A stretch of DNA of 60,000 nt from Nematostella vectensis (GCF_932526225.1 NC_064037.1:7176203-7236202), one strand, 5' to 3'; positions 1 through 12,741 are shown, counted from the first letter of the stretch. The notes: generated by a model from the letters alone, not told the origin. Program-made: numbers and translations.

Positions 1-24
1 ATTATTTACTCGTTATTTACCCAG

Positions 25-3000
25 TCCGCTTGTTGAGGAAAAGCTTGATCTTGAAGGGGAAGCCATGTCTAGCATCCAAAACAAACAGGATGAGACAGAT
101 GATGAGCTACGGTCCACTTTAGTACGACTGCATGCCACAGAGAAGAAGACAGCAGAGGCCCAAGGCAAGGCATCCCAAGAGAGAGCTCTGATAAAACAAG
201 ATGTTGATGTGGTTAGGAATGAGCTGAATGCTGTCAGGTATAATGTTGGCATTTTTTAGTGTGATTAATTTAGAGAATGAAGTAATTGAAATAAGGAATT
301 TTGTTTGGCTCAGTTTCTCAGTATTAGCTAATATTAGCATAACAGATGCAGTGGTACCTCTATTCATTGGCCACTAAACAAAGTCTGACAACTTTTCCTT
401 GTTGTAGTGATGAACTTGCACAGTTGAAGATGTACTTTACCTCCAACACCCACACCATGACTGATATCCGTAACACATTGAAGGAGAATGCCCAACTGCT
501 TGTAGTCCTAGGTAGGTGATGCTCAGTGCTACTGGGTGTGGCCATGGCCATGGTAAATTATCACCTCAGAGAAGCAGGCCTCCTTGCTAAACTTACAAGA
601 CATAAAGTCAGTACTGAAACATGCCTCTTGTTTTAATTGATACAAAGCTACAGTCCTGTCTGCTGAAATCCCCCGCCCTGCCTTCCTCCCCAGAAAGGTT
701 TGGATGGGTACTGTACTTGAAGTCACTGTAGATCCCCCAACTTTTTTTTAAATTTTGTTTGTCATGTTGATGTTTTTAGACAGCAGAGAGGAACGAATCA
801 GAGCATTGGAGGGTGCACAGCAAGACAAGGTGAGTACAGACGTTGGCCCTTATAGCTGCTCCACTAGCCAGATATTTTTAGATCCGCAAGGTTTGACAGA
901 TAAACAATAGCATCAATTGAAATTAATTTAAAATCCGAAATTGGACCGTCAAAGCAGTCAAAATTCGAAATCTGTGCCCAAATTGTCAACAGATCCGTGA
1001 TCCGCCGTATTTCCAAAATCCGTCAATCCGCTGAAATAATCATCAAAATCCGTAATCTGTGAGCATTTCGGGGCTGAATCCGCCGATCCGCGAACCTATT
1101 CACCCCCCTTTACAGATCCTCCCTTTCTACAAGGGGCTACTCATGGGATATCATATGTAGCCATTATTAACATGGCCTCTTTCGTGGCCCGTTCTTGAAG
1201 GAAAATATCTCACCCAAAGCTCTACGGCGCTTTTTCTGTGTATTTTCTATGCACTGTCGAAATAACCTGATTACTAAAGCACCTTTTCATGCCCGTTCTC
1301 CCTACAAGGTAGCACTTGTTGGATATTGTATACTTAATTGATATGGACATCTCAGCAAGCTCCTAAGCTCATTTACTATTTTCTATCTTTTCCATGGATT
1401 TATATTCCCTTACTTTATCAACCTTACTTTATCAGGTGAAGACACTGCGAGAAAAGATCATAGAGCAAGAAGCAGAGCACCATAAGCTTCTTGAAGAGAA
1501 CAACAGACTGTTGACAGAGAAAGAAGTAATGGTATGTCTTTGATGAGAATCTTCTGGTACTTAGCATTAGAAAGCCTAATTAACAATACATTGATGATTT
1601 GAAATAACCAACTAAATAAAAATAAAGCTTTTTACTTTGTTTACCAAATTAATTGGGACATATTTCAATAGCTTTCAAAAATTAGCCGATGGAAATGGAT
1701 GTTTTTCAGACTTCATGTTGTGCTAGGATGAGAAACTGACGGCCGACAGAGACTTTTTGAGTCTCCACAGCGTGAAGAGACTGTGTGACTTAAATCTTAT
1801 TTGCTTTTCACAGAAAGCAGAGCTGTCTACAGATATTTCAAAGCTGGAATATCGAGTCAATATAGGCAATTCACGAATCAAGGAATTAACCAAGAGAAAC
1901 AAGGAGAGTTCTTCAGATATAAAAGGAATAAAGAAAAAGCTTGATGCATGGTGAGATGTCCAATTACTTTGTTGTACATAAGTAGATTAATTCAAAATAC
2001 CAGCATACAAGGAAATGATAACACATTGATGGTCCTTCCATAAGAAATGATCCACTTACTTTTGGACTTGGTGGGGTGGGGTGGGGGGGGGGTTCGCTTG
2101 GACCCAGCGCATTCCCCTGTTTACGTGCCTGGCAATGTTAGCGCTGTTTACCTGGGGCGTTATCCATCGTGGTGTATTTTGTATTTGCAGCGCGAAGAAA
2201 CAAATCGCAGACCAAAAGTCAATAAAGCGAGCTGAAGCAGAGATGGAGAAAGTTGCTGACCAGCTAGTGGTATGGGCAAATTTAATCTTACTACTGTATA
2301 TTCAACACTCACGTGTGGACAGCTTTCACTGCCGTTTTGTCTCATTTGACGGACCCTATTGACATTTACCGTGTTCGTGGGTGTAGGTGTCGAAGGAGGA
2401 GACAAGTCGGGTGGAAGTGATGCACAGTAGCCTGTCAGAAAGCCTGCTCATGCAGAGAGAGGAGATTATGGCCGTGGAGGAGTCACTCAAGACCACAGCC
2501 GAGGCGCTCAAGAAGCAACTGAAGGACGAGGCTCACGCTCGCACCGTGCTACAGGTATGCCGCTACTTAAAGAGTGTCCATCAGCTACTCCTTGTTATTG
2601 TTTACATTGGAGAATACAACCGTCTACTTGGCGTGTTCTAATGAAATACAAATCATGCTAACTCACCCATTTCCCCTTCAAGGCAAGAATAGCGGCCGAC
2701 AATACGGACCTTGCCAAGACGCAAGTAGACTCAAAGAAAAAGCGAGAGAAGGTAAACATTGCTTGCCTCATGCGGCCAACACAAGGCCAAACTCGCCATT
2801 CAACATACAGCAGTCCCTGACGATAGAGCACGGGCTTTAGTATCCTGTTGAGAATACTCTGCTGCGCTTCACGTGAAACTGACAAACGCGCAGTAGGGAC
2901 ACAGATTGCTTCACGCAGTATACAATCGTGGGTGAGAGTAAGCCTGAAAGTACTGTCACTGGTACTACGGCGGTCGTCCCAAACGGTTGGATTAGAAAGA

Positions 3001-6000
3001 CAAACGATCAGTCAGAAATTATCCCAATAATTTGTGGTTTAATTACGCGTATCGAGCGAGTTTGTAAAAATAACATCCAGTGTACAAGATAGAACCTGCT
3101 TTATATTTTCCTAGTATCCATCTATAGTTGTTCAGGATGATTTGAAAATGGCAATGCTTTTTTGTAGGCGACCATCCGCGCCGATGAGATCGAAAAACTT
3201 GTCAGCCACGTCAAAGAACAGGTAAAATACACGGCTTTTCATCTAAAGTAGAAATAACCCAACGACTTTTGTGTTTTTGGGCGAGAGTTACCAAGCTCAA
3301 ATATTATTTGATTTGTGGGTTTATTGTTTTTTATTATTCATTATCATTTGACTTGTGTGGGTTTTATTAGACTTACAAACTTAGATGTTTCATACACTGC
3401 TGAGTACGACTTGGATGTTTCTTGCAGGTCTCCAAACTAGAAAAGATCCACAACGAAAGGCAAATGGTAGGTGCATTAGGATATTATGCACTTTACACTA
3501 AAATATCTTTCCCAGCAAAAAAGTGGCCTCTGCTAGCAGGGAAGGCGGGCACTGAACAAGCCACACATATTGACATATTGTCTTGGCGGCAACTTTCAAC
3601 AGCAGCGGAAGTCAACGCATTTGTCAAACCTAATGCGGAGATATTTTACGTTATAAAACAGCATAATTGCAATGCATTCTTCTTATATAGTGAGCTGGCC
3701 TAATAGGATAGGAGCGTTGTCTGAGCAGAAAATCCAGAGGTTGATACTGATTCCTTATCGTTCCAGACGATCACTGAGCTGAATAAGATTCTGGACAAAG
3801 TGGCCATACAACATCGCGACATGGAGAGTAAGCTCACGGGAGAGATCACACAGCTCAAACCAAAGGAGGAAGACCTAAAGGTTAGTCTGTTACCAAACGT
3901 ATATAATCCCACACTAACTCACCATGTTATTGTAACATATTATTCAACAATCACTTGAGAATGAGAGGATCTTAATTCTGCCTCTTATGTTTTGTTTTAC
4001 TTTGTTTCTTTACTTCGAATGTTGATTTTTAAGTCCCTTTTTTGGTGGCCGTGTTAAGGTAGTGTGGGTTTTATTGTTTATTTTGATTAAGTCATTTTGG
4101 ATCTTTATTCTAGTGGTTTAATTTTAAATTATCCATGCCGTTGTCCGTTTGGGGGCGGTATGTAGTTTTTATGTTTTGTTCACTGTAATCTTTTGTTAGA
4201 CAAAAGATACCTTTTTCTGTAAACGTTTAAGAGCGATGTATGATTTTCATGGTTTGTTTTTCACTGTAATCTTGTGCTTGACAAAGATCTTTTTTTCTGT
4301 AAACGTTTAAGGGCGATGGATGGTTTTCATGGTTTGTTTTTCACTGTACATTTGTTCTTGACAAAGATCTCTTTCCCTGTGGACGTTTAAGGGCGATGTA
4401 TGATTTTCATGGTTTGTTGTTCACTGTAGTCTTGTGCTTGACAAAGATCTCTTTTTCTGTGGACGTTTAATGGCGATGTATGATGTTCATGGTTTGTTTT
4501 TCACTGTAGTCTTGTTCTTGACAAAGATCTCTTCCCCTGTGGACGTTTAAAGGCTATGTACGATTTTCATAGTTTGTTCATTAGTCTTACGTTACACAAA
4601 GATCTCTATGTGAACCTTTAAGGACGATGTACGATTTTCATAGTTTGTTCACTATAGTCTTACGTTACACAAAGATCTCTTTCCCTGTAAACCTTTAAGG
4701 ACGATGTACGATTTTCATAGTTTGTTCACTATAGTCTTACGTGATACAAAGATCTCTTTCCCTGTGGACGTTTAAGGGCGATGTTTGGTTTTCATGGTTT
4801 GTTGTTCACTATAGTCTTGTGCTTGACAATGATCTCTTTTTCTGTGGACGTTTAAGGACAATGTATGATTTTCATGGTTTGTTTTTCACGGTAATCTTGT
4901 GCTTGACAAAGATCTCTTTCCCTGTGGACGTTAAAGAGCGATGTACGATTTTCATGGTTTGTTCACTATAGTCTTTACGTTATACAAAGATCTCTTACCC
5001 TGTAAACCTTTAAGGGCAGTCTATTATTTCCGTTGTTTGTTTGAGTAGAAGGAGAACATGGACCTGGCTAAGCGGATCGATCACATGACTTGGAAATCCG
5101 AGATGATGGAGAAGAAGATGCAAGATATGGCGTCCTCTTCGCTGATGATGAACAAAGTCATCACTACGACCACCGACTCCATCAATGATCTCAAGTGCGT
5201 ACACTTAATTAAAAAAAGGCTTTTTTTTTCAAATGCTTTTAAAAAGTGGCGGTATTTAGCCTCTAGGAACCCGATATTGAAATTCACAAATTGCAACTTG
5301 AATTTAGATTTTTGTAGCTGTCCAACTTGTTCTATATTTTATGTTTGTTGTGTTTCCTGATGTCCAAGCAATTTAAAAACCTAGTCAGAAATGACTTTGT
5401 TATTGTTTTCAATATTGCAATTCTAATTTTGTAAAAAAAAAAAAGAAATGCAATCTTATGATAACAGAATTTCGTCTGATTCTTTAAAGCATTATCTACC
5501 ATCGTTTGATACGTTTTTAAGACATGTTGTTTTTTCTCAAGTGAGGAGATGACGGAGCTGAAAATCCAGCTGGAGACGGGATTCGAGACAGAGCAGGATC
5601 TGAGAACATCACTAAACCAAGCTGAAGGTAGGTAGGGAGTCCTACACCGGGCTTAGGGGCACAGTCAGCCTATGTTTTTTTTTTATCATTTACAAATAAA
5701 ATGTACAAATTACCATCCAAAACGATTGTTTGTTTTGTTTGTTTGTTAAATAAATTGTTTTAAATTTCGAAAGACATTCTGACACAATAACTGCCAGAAT
5801 GCCAAAAGCGGAGCTGGCAGAGCCATTTTCAGCCACGCGCACACCATGCCGCCTTGAATAGACCATACAACTATAGCTGCGAATAAGTTTTTTTCTAGTA
5901 ACATGGTGTCCAAACAGCACCATCAGGGCTGCTTTCTTTGCACGAAGCTCCTCGCTTACACTTTAGTTTTAGCTTGAATCATATTCAGTCAGCAGTGTGG

Positions 6001-7481
6001 TACCCAAACCACAATTATATGGGAGACAAGGCGTAGAATACGATCCACGACTGTGAATGACCCAATTTGAATGATATGGTGTGTTTGGGTTCCAGGGCGA
6101 ATCAAACTGGGTGAAGAGGATCACAACAGATACATGGCTCAGAGGGAATCCATCCTCCAAACAAACTTGGTAAGGGGTGTAGAGTATGTAGGTTGAGGGG
6201 GATTATGAGGGAGATGGGGAAAGGGAAATGAATAGGGGTTATTTGTTCGAAACGTGAATAAACTTATCAAATGGGTATAACCTTTTTGTTGTAACAGCAG
6301 AGGATAAAAACAACTGAACTCAAATTTTAATTTTTGTTTCAAACAAAATAAATATTCTATAGCTTCTGAAATGATTTAGGCATTGATAAAAATTGCATAC
6401 AAACAATTTGACAAATCATTTTATTATTATTTGTAGAATCTCTTTCTGTTAGAACATATGACGTACTTAACCATTATCTAATAATAATAACCTTGTCTAC
6501 GTGTGTTTAGGGAGGTGTCGAGTCTTCTCTCGAGGAGAACAAGCGCCTAGCGGAGAAGTACACCATCTTGCAGCAGCAGTTCCTGAATAATAAGGCGGCA
6601 CTGCTCAGAGAGTTCGAACGGAGGGTGTTCCGCGAACACAACCTAAAGGACCACAGAGAGGTACGACCTGTTAAAAGTGACCATCGTCAAGATAGGAAAA
6701 GCTTCTTTCATACAATGGCACCTCTGTAAAACGGACAACCTCCGGGGCCACGAAAAGCTCCTTTCATACAATGGCACTTTGTAAAAAAAAAAAAAAAAAA
6801 AAAAAAACACTCTGGGGCCAAGAAAAGCTATTTTCATACAATGCGTTCTTTATAAAACAGGCACCATCCGAGCCAATGAAAATACCCCATAAACCTTAAC
6901 GGCTTCGGGTAGCTTAGGCTTATTTCTTGGGATAGGTTTGCATCATTTGAAATTGAAATCCAAAGTATTACAATAATACACTTTAAAAAGTTTTCCAGAT
7001 CAAATAAAACCATCTGATGGTGATGCATTAAATTTCTGGAATTATAGCATTTGACAGAATTGTATACCTGTAATTCAGCTTAAACCTATAAAAGGCAAGT
7101 AATAAGCAAATCATCATTATCTTTTTTTCGGCCACGAAAACACTCGTGCAGTAGAGAGCTCAGGGAAGCGCACACAAAAAAACACTTTGCCGCTAATACT
7201 ACCTTTTCCTTTCACAGCTATCTGTCCTCCAAGAGCGCATGCACGAAGCCCTCGAATATTACTACCGCTTACGAGGGCTTCAGAACAGAGCGGGTATCGC
7301 GCACTTTGAGCTGAGGGCCGCCGAGAATGGGGGCAAGCTCGTGTACCTGCAATCCGAGATGATGAGGGTCATCGAACATATCAACCGTTTCCTGGAGGCC
7401 AACAACACGGCGCACAAAGTGATCTCTAAGGAAGCGGCCAAGGTTGCCAGGACCCCCCCAGTCAATGTCACGGTCTCTTAG
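25..7481 (+). CDS. Coiled-coil protein gene, 3' part (16 exons, about 613 residues)
   Basis: Exons joined by frame continuity and GT-AG signals: 25-237, 408-511, 780-829, 1436-1531, 1814-1950, 2191-2269, 2387-2554, 2683-2751, 3168-3221, 3428-3466, 3767-3880, 5049-5194, 5542-5627, 6096-6169, 6511-6660, 7218-7481 (stop). The first exon has an acceptor at 23-24, so the gene starts upstream of the window. The product is almost entirely charged alpha-helix rich in E, K, Q and L, with no membrane segment and no catalytic motif. It is a long cytoplasmic coiled coil of the CCDC kind. The last exon has the most specific sequence, including LSVLQERMHEALEYYYRLRG. The pattern of many short exons recalls ciliary or cytoskeletal CCDC proteins, but I do not identify the ortholog. 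The long intron 11 (3881-5048) holds an 80-bp tandem array. Confidence is high that it is a gene and low on its function. Confidence 0.85.
870..1108. mobile_element. Truncated copy of a G-tract-ended MITE (ATCCG family), copy A
   Basis: This intronic segment matches 52258-52500 closely over its whole length. It has the same succession of ATCCGC / AATCCG hexamers and the same right end, CCTATTCACCCCCC. Copy A lacks the left approximately 75 bp that carry the mirror-image end in the 52182-52510 copy, so it looks 5'-truncated. It has no coding capacity. It lies in the intron between exons 3 and 4 of the coiled-coil gene. Confidence 0.7.
3522..3546. repeat. Solo terminal fragment of the element at 27814-28615
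   Basis: The string GGCCTCTGCTAGCAGGGAAG occurs here in an intron of the coiled-coil gene and again at the right end of the inverted-repeat element near 28600. A diverged version lies near 57483. It is probably a leftover element end. Confidence 0.4.
4195..5015. repeat. About 80-bp intronic minisatellite, roughly 10-11 copies
   Basis: Recurring marks are ACAAAGATCTCT, then CTGT.GACGTTTAAGG, then CGATTTTCATGGTTTGTT. They come at roughly 70-81 bp spacing, with copies near 4200, 4281, 4361, 4441, 4521, 4600, 4671, 4747, 4827, 4907 and 4986. The array fills most of intron 11 and ends about 30 bp before exon 12 (5049), close to the acceptor. Units differ by substitutions and small indels. Confidence 0.85.
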
Positions 7482-7709
7482 AAACGGTTTCTAGGCGTCA
7501 GGCAGCCCTATTTGTTTGGTCCACAGCAGTAATTATAACAGAGAATGAGATTATGTTTCGGAGAAAATATTTTTTTGTAAGAATTTTAAATAGAGTCTAA
7601 AATCATTGGTCATATTCATTCTTTCAAAGCGTACATATTGGATACATTAATTCCAGCTGTCGGGCAAAATGAGTAATGGGAGTAAAAATTTACAAGGAGT
7701 GACGCGTTA

Positions 7710-7715
7710 AATAAA
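7710..7715 (+). promoter_or_regulatory. Candidate polyadenylation signal of the coiled-coil gene
   Basis: This AATAAA lies about 230 bp after the stop codon at 7481, just before the 33-bp minisatellite. It is plausible by position only. Confidence 0.35.
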
Positions 7716-7774
7716 ACCAATTTAATGTTGTACAAGGAGTAGTAATTTGTTTGCGATTTGGTGTATTGCTTGCG

Positions 7775-8865
7775 CACAAAGACAACAATTTGGTACTTGC
7801 ATTGCTTGTGCACAAGTGCACAACAAATAACGATTTGGTACATTGCTTGCGCACAATAAATAACGATTTGGTGCATTGCTTGCGCACAACAAATAACGAT
7901 TTGGTACGTTTCTTGCGCACAATAAAAAACTATTCGGTACATTGCTTGCGTGCAACAAATTACGATTTGGTACATTGCTTGCGCACAACAAATAACGATT
8001 TGGTACATTGCTTGCGCACAACAAATAACGATTTGGTACATTGCTTGCGCACAACAAATAACGATTTGGTACATTGCTTGCGCACAACAAATAACGATTT
8101 GGTACATTGCTTGCGCATAACAAATAACGATTTGGTACATTGCTTGCGGACAACAAATAACGATTTGTTACATTGCTTGCGCACAACAAATAACGATTTG
8201 GTACATTGCTTGCGCACAATAAATAACGATTTGGTACATTGCTTGTGCACAATAAATAACGATTTGGTACATTGCTTGTGCACAACAAATAACGATTTGT
8301 TACATTGCTTGCGCACAACAAATAACGATTTGGTACATTGCTTGCGCACAACAAATAACGATTTGGTACATTGCTTGCGCACAACAAATAACGATTTGTT
8401 ACATTGCTTGCGCACAACAAATAACGATTTAGTACATTGCTTGCGCACAACAAATAACGATTTGGTACATTGCTTGCGCATAACAAATAACGATTTGGTA
8501 CATTGCTTGCGCACAATAAATAACGATTTGGTACATTGCTTGCGCACAACAAGTAACGATTTGGTACATTGCTTGTGCACAACAAATAACGATTTGGTAC
8601 ATTGCTTGTGCACAACAAATAACGATTTGGTACATTGCTTGCGCATATTAATAAACGATTTGGTACATTGCTTGCGCACAATAAATAACGATTTGGTACA
8701 TTGCTTGTGCACAACAAGTAACGATTTGGTACATTGCTTGTGCACAACAAATAACGATTTGGTACATTGCTTGCGCACAACAAATAACGATTTGGTACAT
8801 TGCTTGCGCACAGCAAGTAACGATTTGGTACATTGCTAGTGCACAACAAATAACGATTTGGATAG
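7775..8865. repeat. 33-bp minisatellite, about 33 copies
   Basis: The unit has two halves: GATTTGGTACATTGCTTGC followed by GCACAACAAATAAC. Copies are 90% or more similar, with variant positions such as TGTGCAC for TGCGCAC and AATAAA for CAAATAA. Because 33 is 11 codons, several frames stay open on both strands, giving apparent ORFs of 362 aa (+) and 392, 283 and 174 aa (-). These are period artefacts. The flanks decay gradually, for example 8865-8920, where diverged units remain recognisable. Confidence 0.95.
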
Positions 8866-8889
8866 ATTTCTTGCGCGCGACAGCTAACG

Positions 8890-11175
8890 ACCTGGTACAA
8901 TATTCGACTTTACGATTTGGTGACATAGGTAATTTGTCATACGGTCGGCATTTCTAACGTAACGGCAAGTTAGGCGACTCGCAGGGGAAAGGGGATCTAG
9001 CGTCATCCATTCCGGCCTTTCTGTTATAGAGTTTGAAGACAAGCAAAATTTACAGACCAAAGAAGATGACTCCAGGCTACGGAGGCAGGAAGGCAAAGTT
9101 CAGCTCAGTGGATCAAAGGGCGCCGCGCGGAAATCTCAACTAGTACAACAGTGGCTTACATACCGGGGATGCTATAAATCACTGTAGTAGACCCCCCATA
9201 AATAACTATGCGGTTTAATCAAAACACAGCAGTTAAAGCGGGTCTCAGCACAAGGGTCATCGATCAATTATGCAAGTCGCACTTTACTTGCAAATGACTT
9301 TCACTTGTCAGCTGAAAGATAAAGACAATTATGGGGATGAGTTAGTTTAAGATGGTACCATACGGTACCACTGCAAGCGTCACAACTTCTTCTACGACTC
9401 AAATAAAGTGTAACGAGTGACGCTACCTTTTCCTAATCAGTCTTTCAAAAGGGTGCTCGCTATTGCTCTGCCATCGAATGCTCTGTCATCAAAATGCTTT
9501 TCATATCGCATGCTATCGTAGCTAGGGGGAAGATAGGTGGGCGCAGGAGGATTGCACACCCACTTCTATCGCAGCAGTCTTATTCAAGAACCGTCAAATA
9601 TCATTCTTTTTTAGATATCTAAGTTTGCACCACCGTCAGCAAATCCTGGCTTGGCTCTTGAAACGAAAATTCGACTTTTGTACAAAGCTCCAGCACTAAA
9701 TGAGAGCTATGAAAAATGCCGAAAATGATATTTTAAAATTGCTTTCTGGGTGTTTACACAACCACGCATTGCGCCACAGAACCCAACGAGCCATGAAGAC
9801 GATGATGAGTTAACTACTTATGAGCTAATGCGAGTATATCAAAAGTGGTCGAAGGCATATGCAGACCTCGACTCAGCATAGTATAACTCCTGTGTCGGTA
9901 GGCAAACTGCCTAATTCAAACCTCATATCTCGTGAAAAAACCTACAGCACTCACCTCCCGGACATATAAAACACGCAAATCATTGTACGCGCGCAACGAC
10001 AAATACAGACGCAAGGGGAGGGGGAGTGAGGGAGCTAAAATCTATTTCCCCTGTTTATGACCTTGAACGAATTGTTCTATTTGTTTTCTAAAGGTAGGAC
10101 GATCTGATAACGCTACCCTTGAGTTGGAGTATTCTAATATAATATCCACGGTAGTTTTTCGCACTATTTTCCGAGGTTGCCGTGTATAAGCTGCAAATAG
10201 ATTTGTTTGAATTCGGGTGAATATGTTACAGCTTGCATTGTGATGACGTACTGTACTTTTGTTGTTCAAAAAAGGTCATTCACCTCAAAAGAACAATGGG
10301 ATGAGCTCGTCTTAGCAACACAAAACAATGGAGATGGATAGGTTAAAATGATTGGGGATATTTATTGCCAATAAAAGGAAAAAGCAGTACAATTCCATTC
10401 AATTACATTTTTTTCGCAGCGAGGGAACATTTTTGGGAATAACACGCAAGCACAAAGCGAAAAAGAAAAACAAAACTAATATTGATATATATCTTTGATT
10501 GTTTATTTGTTTTCTAGAAGGTATGCAGTTTCGCAACAGTCGAATTGAACTAAAATAGCAAAAACATTTTTATTACAGAAAGAATGATATTCTCCCAAGG
10601 GCCAGACGAAAAAGAACAAAGGCTGCCAAGCCGATATTCTTGTTACATGTTTTAGCCTTATTACATGAAAACACTCGAACTCCACTTCACTCATCAGCCA
10701 AGGTTATTGGTCCGGTTCCAAAAAACGCAAAGTTTGTTATCTCACTTCAAAAAGGACATTGAAATCAAGAAATTTCTGACAATAAACTGCCACATTAGTG
10801 TTTCGTTTGTTTCGTTACAAGGACATTACAAGGAAACACCGGTTAAACAAGATTACGGTGCCTAAGAAATGCTGTTAAGCTTGAAATAGAATAAAATTAG
10901 GGAAGTCCCTAAACGTTCAAAGACCATAGTAGCTTTAAATAGAAATTTTCCTTGTTAATCAAGTTGTTTTGACAGAGAAAATATTCTCACAATAAACCTT
11001 TGGGCTTTGGAATGTGTCAGCACGGGGAATAGAGAGCAGTGTTTTTGTAATGACTTGACAAGTCACAAGGGTAAAGACAAATACTTTCCGGGATTATAAT
11101 TGGATGCCAGGTTTGCTGAGCTTTTGCAAAGGTCGAATAAAGAGCGGGTCATATTCCAAAGAACGAACGATTTGT
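8890..11175. other. Intergenic DNA, no gene recognised
   Basis: AT-rich DNA with no ORF that resembles a protein family. A 75-residue minus ORF at 10042-10269 has no recognisable features. No array or paired inverted repeat was found by eye. Confidence 0.5.
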
Positions 11176-11180
11176 GTTTC

Positions 11181-11217
11181 TATAAGAGCCCTGCGGAGTT
11201 GAGAGAGCAGTATCAGT
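11181..11217 (+). promoter_or_regulatory. Candidate core promoter of the MARCKS-like gene
   Basis: TATAAGAG at 11181-11188 is followed about 25-30 bp later by an initiator-like TCAGTG at 11212-11217. This would place transcription start about 30 bp before the ATG at 11245. The spacing is textbook, but neither element was tested. Confidence 0.4.
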
Positions 11218-11244
11218 GCGAACTTTTCCATTGCAGAGTCAACA

Positions 11245-12741
11245 ATGTCAGAGACGGAGAAAGCAAAAGCTAAAATGAGCGTCGAGTACAGGAAGAAATC
11301 TGCAGAGAAAAAGAACGGAGTGGAAGGCAGCAAAAGCAACAGAGAAAGTGTCGCTTCGATGGAGGTAGAGCTGGTATTGGAAGAGCAGGTCTCGGGAGCT
11401 CTGGTGGAAAGCGCTGAAACGGAGTCACAACCAATTGAGACTTCGAAAGAGAAACCAAAGCGGCGAAAGATCAGTGGGATTTTTAAAAAAGGTGATGGAA
11501 AGAAAGAAAAGACGGAAGATAAAAGCAAGAGGATTAGCACTGTTTCTCAAGATGAAAGTATCAGTGCTTCAAAAGAGCAACAAGCGAACGAAGAAGATGC
11601 AGAGGTAAAAGAAGATTTTGAAGAAAGTCCAAAAGAAGCCGAAGAGAAGGCAAAGAAAAGGCGGTCGTTTGGCATGTTTAAGAAAAAGGACAAAGAAAGC
11701 GATAAGGATAAAGCGGGAAGCGTGACTTCGCTGAATGCAGCAGACGACGAGGAAACAAAAGAAAAGACAGAAATCGCTGTTGAGGAGGAGAAGGAAGAAG
11801 AGGAATTCAAAAGGGAGGAAGCTGCTGAAGAAACCCCTGCGGAGGTTGCAGATGGCAAAGAAAAGAAACAACGAAGGCGCAGGTTTAGTTTTTCAAAGAA
11901 GAAAAAGCCGAAGGTGAAAGAGTTGGACGATTCTGATGTGGAGGCGGAGGAAAAAGACAAACAAATTCTAGATCAGGATCAAACCGAGAAACCAGTCGAA
12001 AGCTCTGAGGAAAAAGAAGCTGACATGGAAAAAAGCTGTCAAGTCGGGAGCCAATCAGAGGGCGAGACTGAGACAAAGCCTGAAGATGAAGTAAAAGAGG
12101 AGGCGACGGAAGGGAAGGAAACAGAGCCCGAAGAGGCCCCGAAAAGAAAGAAGTCACTCAAGCGCAGGCTCAGCTTCTCAAGAAAAAAGAAAGCAAAGAA
12201 AACAGAGGAGAAACAAGATGAAGGAGAAGCGAGGGAGGGAACAATGGATGACAACGAAATGTCTCAACAACCAGAACTGGTGAACCAATCAGAAGCCGAG
12301 TCACAAGAGAATGGGGGCGCATGCGCGGGTGATGAGAAAACAGCAAATGAACTTGCTTCGGCAGAAAGCGACACGAACGAAGCATCCGACACGGAACAGA
12401 CGGAGAGCGAGGAGGAAAGTGGATATTTCAGGTTAGGTTTAATTTACAGCATATTTGAGGCAATTTTCAGACAGAAAGATAAAATGCCGGAAATGTCTGT
12501 AACGAAGTCACGCGAGCTCGTGATTTATACAGTTAACCAGGGGTACATCAGGATAACCGATGCGTCCGGCTCGATTTTCACTCAGGCAAGCCAGGCACCA
12601 CGCAGGGCTGTCATGTGGGTACTTCAATTACTTGTCAAAAAATATCCACAGGCTTTTAAAAACCTAAAAAAGCGCAAATCTAAGAAAAGCAAGGGAACGT
12701 CCGACGCTACCAAAGAGCCAGTAACGGAAACGCATATCTAA
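11245..12741 (+). CDS. Intronless acidic/basic protein with four MARCKS-effector-like motifs
   Basis: A single 498-codon ORF with an A at -3 (ACAATGT). Residues 1-390 are low-complexity Glu/Lys/Ser. Four basic clusters built around S-F or S-x-x-F punctuate this stretch at about 71-87 (KRRKISGIFKK), 136-150 (KRRSFGMFKKKDK), 208-223 (QRRRRFSFSKKKKPK) and 300-319 (KKSLKRRLSFSRKKK). These resemble the effector domain of MARCKS, where basic and Phe residues bind acidic membranes or calmodulin and the Ser are PKC sites. There is no N-terminal Met-Gly, so it is not myristoylated. Residues 391-475 form a compact, non-repetitive region (YFRLGLIYSIFEAIF, RELVIYTVNQGYIRITDASG) that I do not recognise, followed by a basic tail. 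Proposed role: a PKC-regulated, membrane- or calmodulin-binding or cytoskeletal scaffold (inference). It is not demonstrably a MARCKS homolog. Confidence 0.75.
   Translation: MSETEKAKAKMSVEYRKKSAEKKNGVEGSKSNRESVASMEVELVLEEQVSGALVESAETESQPIETSKEKPKRRKISGIFKKGDGKKEKTEDKSKRISTVSQDESISASKEQQANEEDAEVKEDFEESPKEAEEKAKKRRSFGMFKKKDKESDKDKAGSVTSLNAADDEETKEKTEIAVEEEKEEEEFKREEAAEETPAEVADGKEKKQRRRRFSFSKKKKPKVKELDDSDVEAEEKDKQILDQDQTEKPVESSEEKEADMEKSCQVGSQSEGETETKPEDEVKEEATEGKETEPEEAPKRKKSLKRRLSFSRKKKAKKTEEKQDEGEAREGTMDDNEMSQQPELVNQSEAESQENGGACAGDEKTANELASAESDTNEASDTEQTESEEESGYFRLGLIYSIFEAIFRQKDKMPEMSVTKSRELVIYTVNQGYIRITDASGSIFTQASQAPRRAVMWVLQLLVKKYPQAFKNLKKRKSKKSKGTSDATKEPVTETHI

Noticed and set aside
7616-8926. 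Long ORFs of up to 392 aa on both strands
   Set aside because: They are products of the 33-bp repeat whose period is a multiple of three. There is no start context, no splice signals and no complexity.
11094-12385. Several minus-strand ORFs of 60-148 aa rich in Ser/Phe/Leu
   Set aside because: They are antisense shadows of the Lys/Glu-rich coding sequence at 11245-12741.
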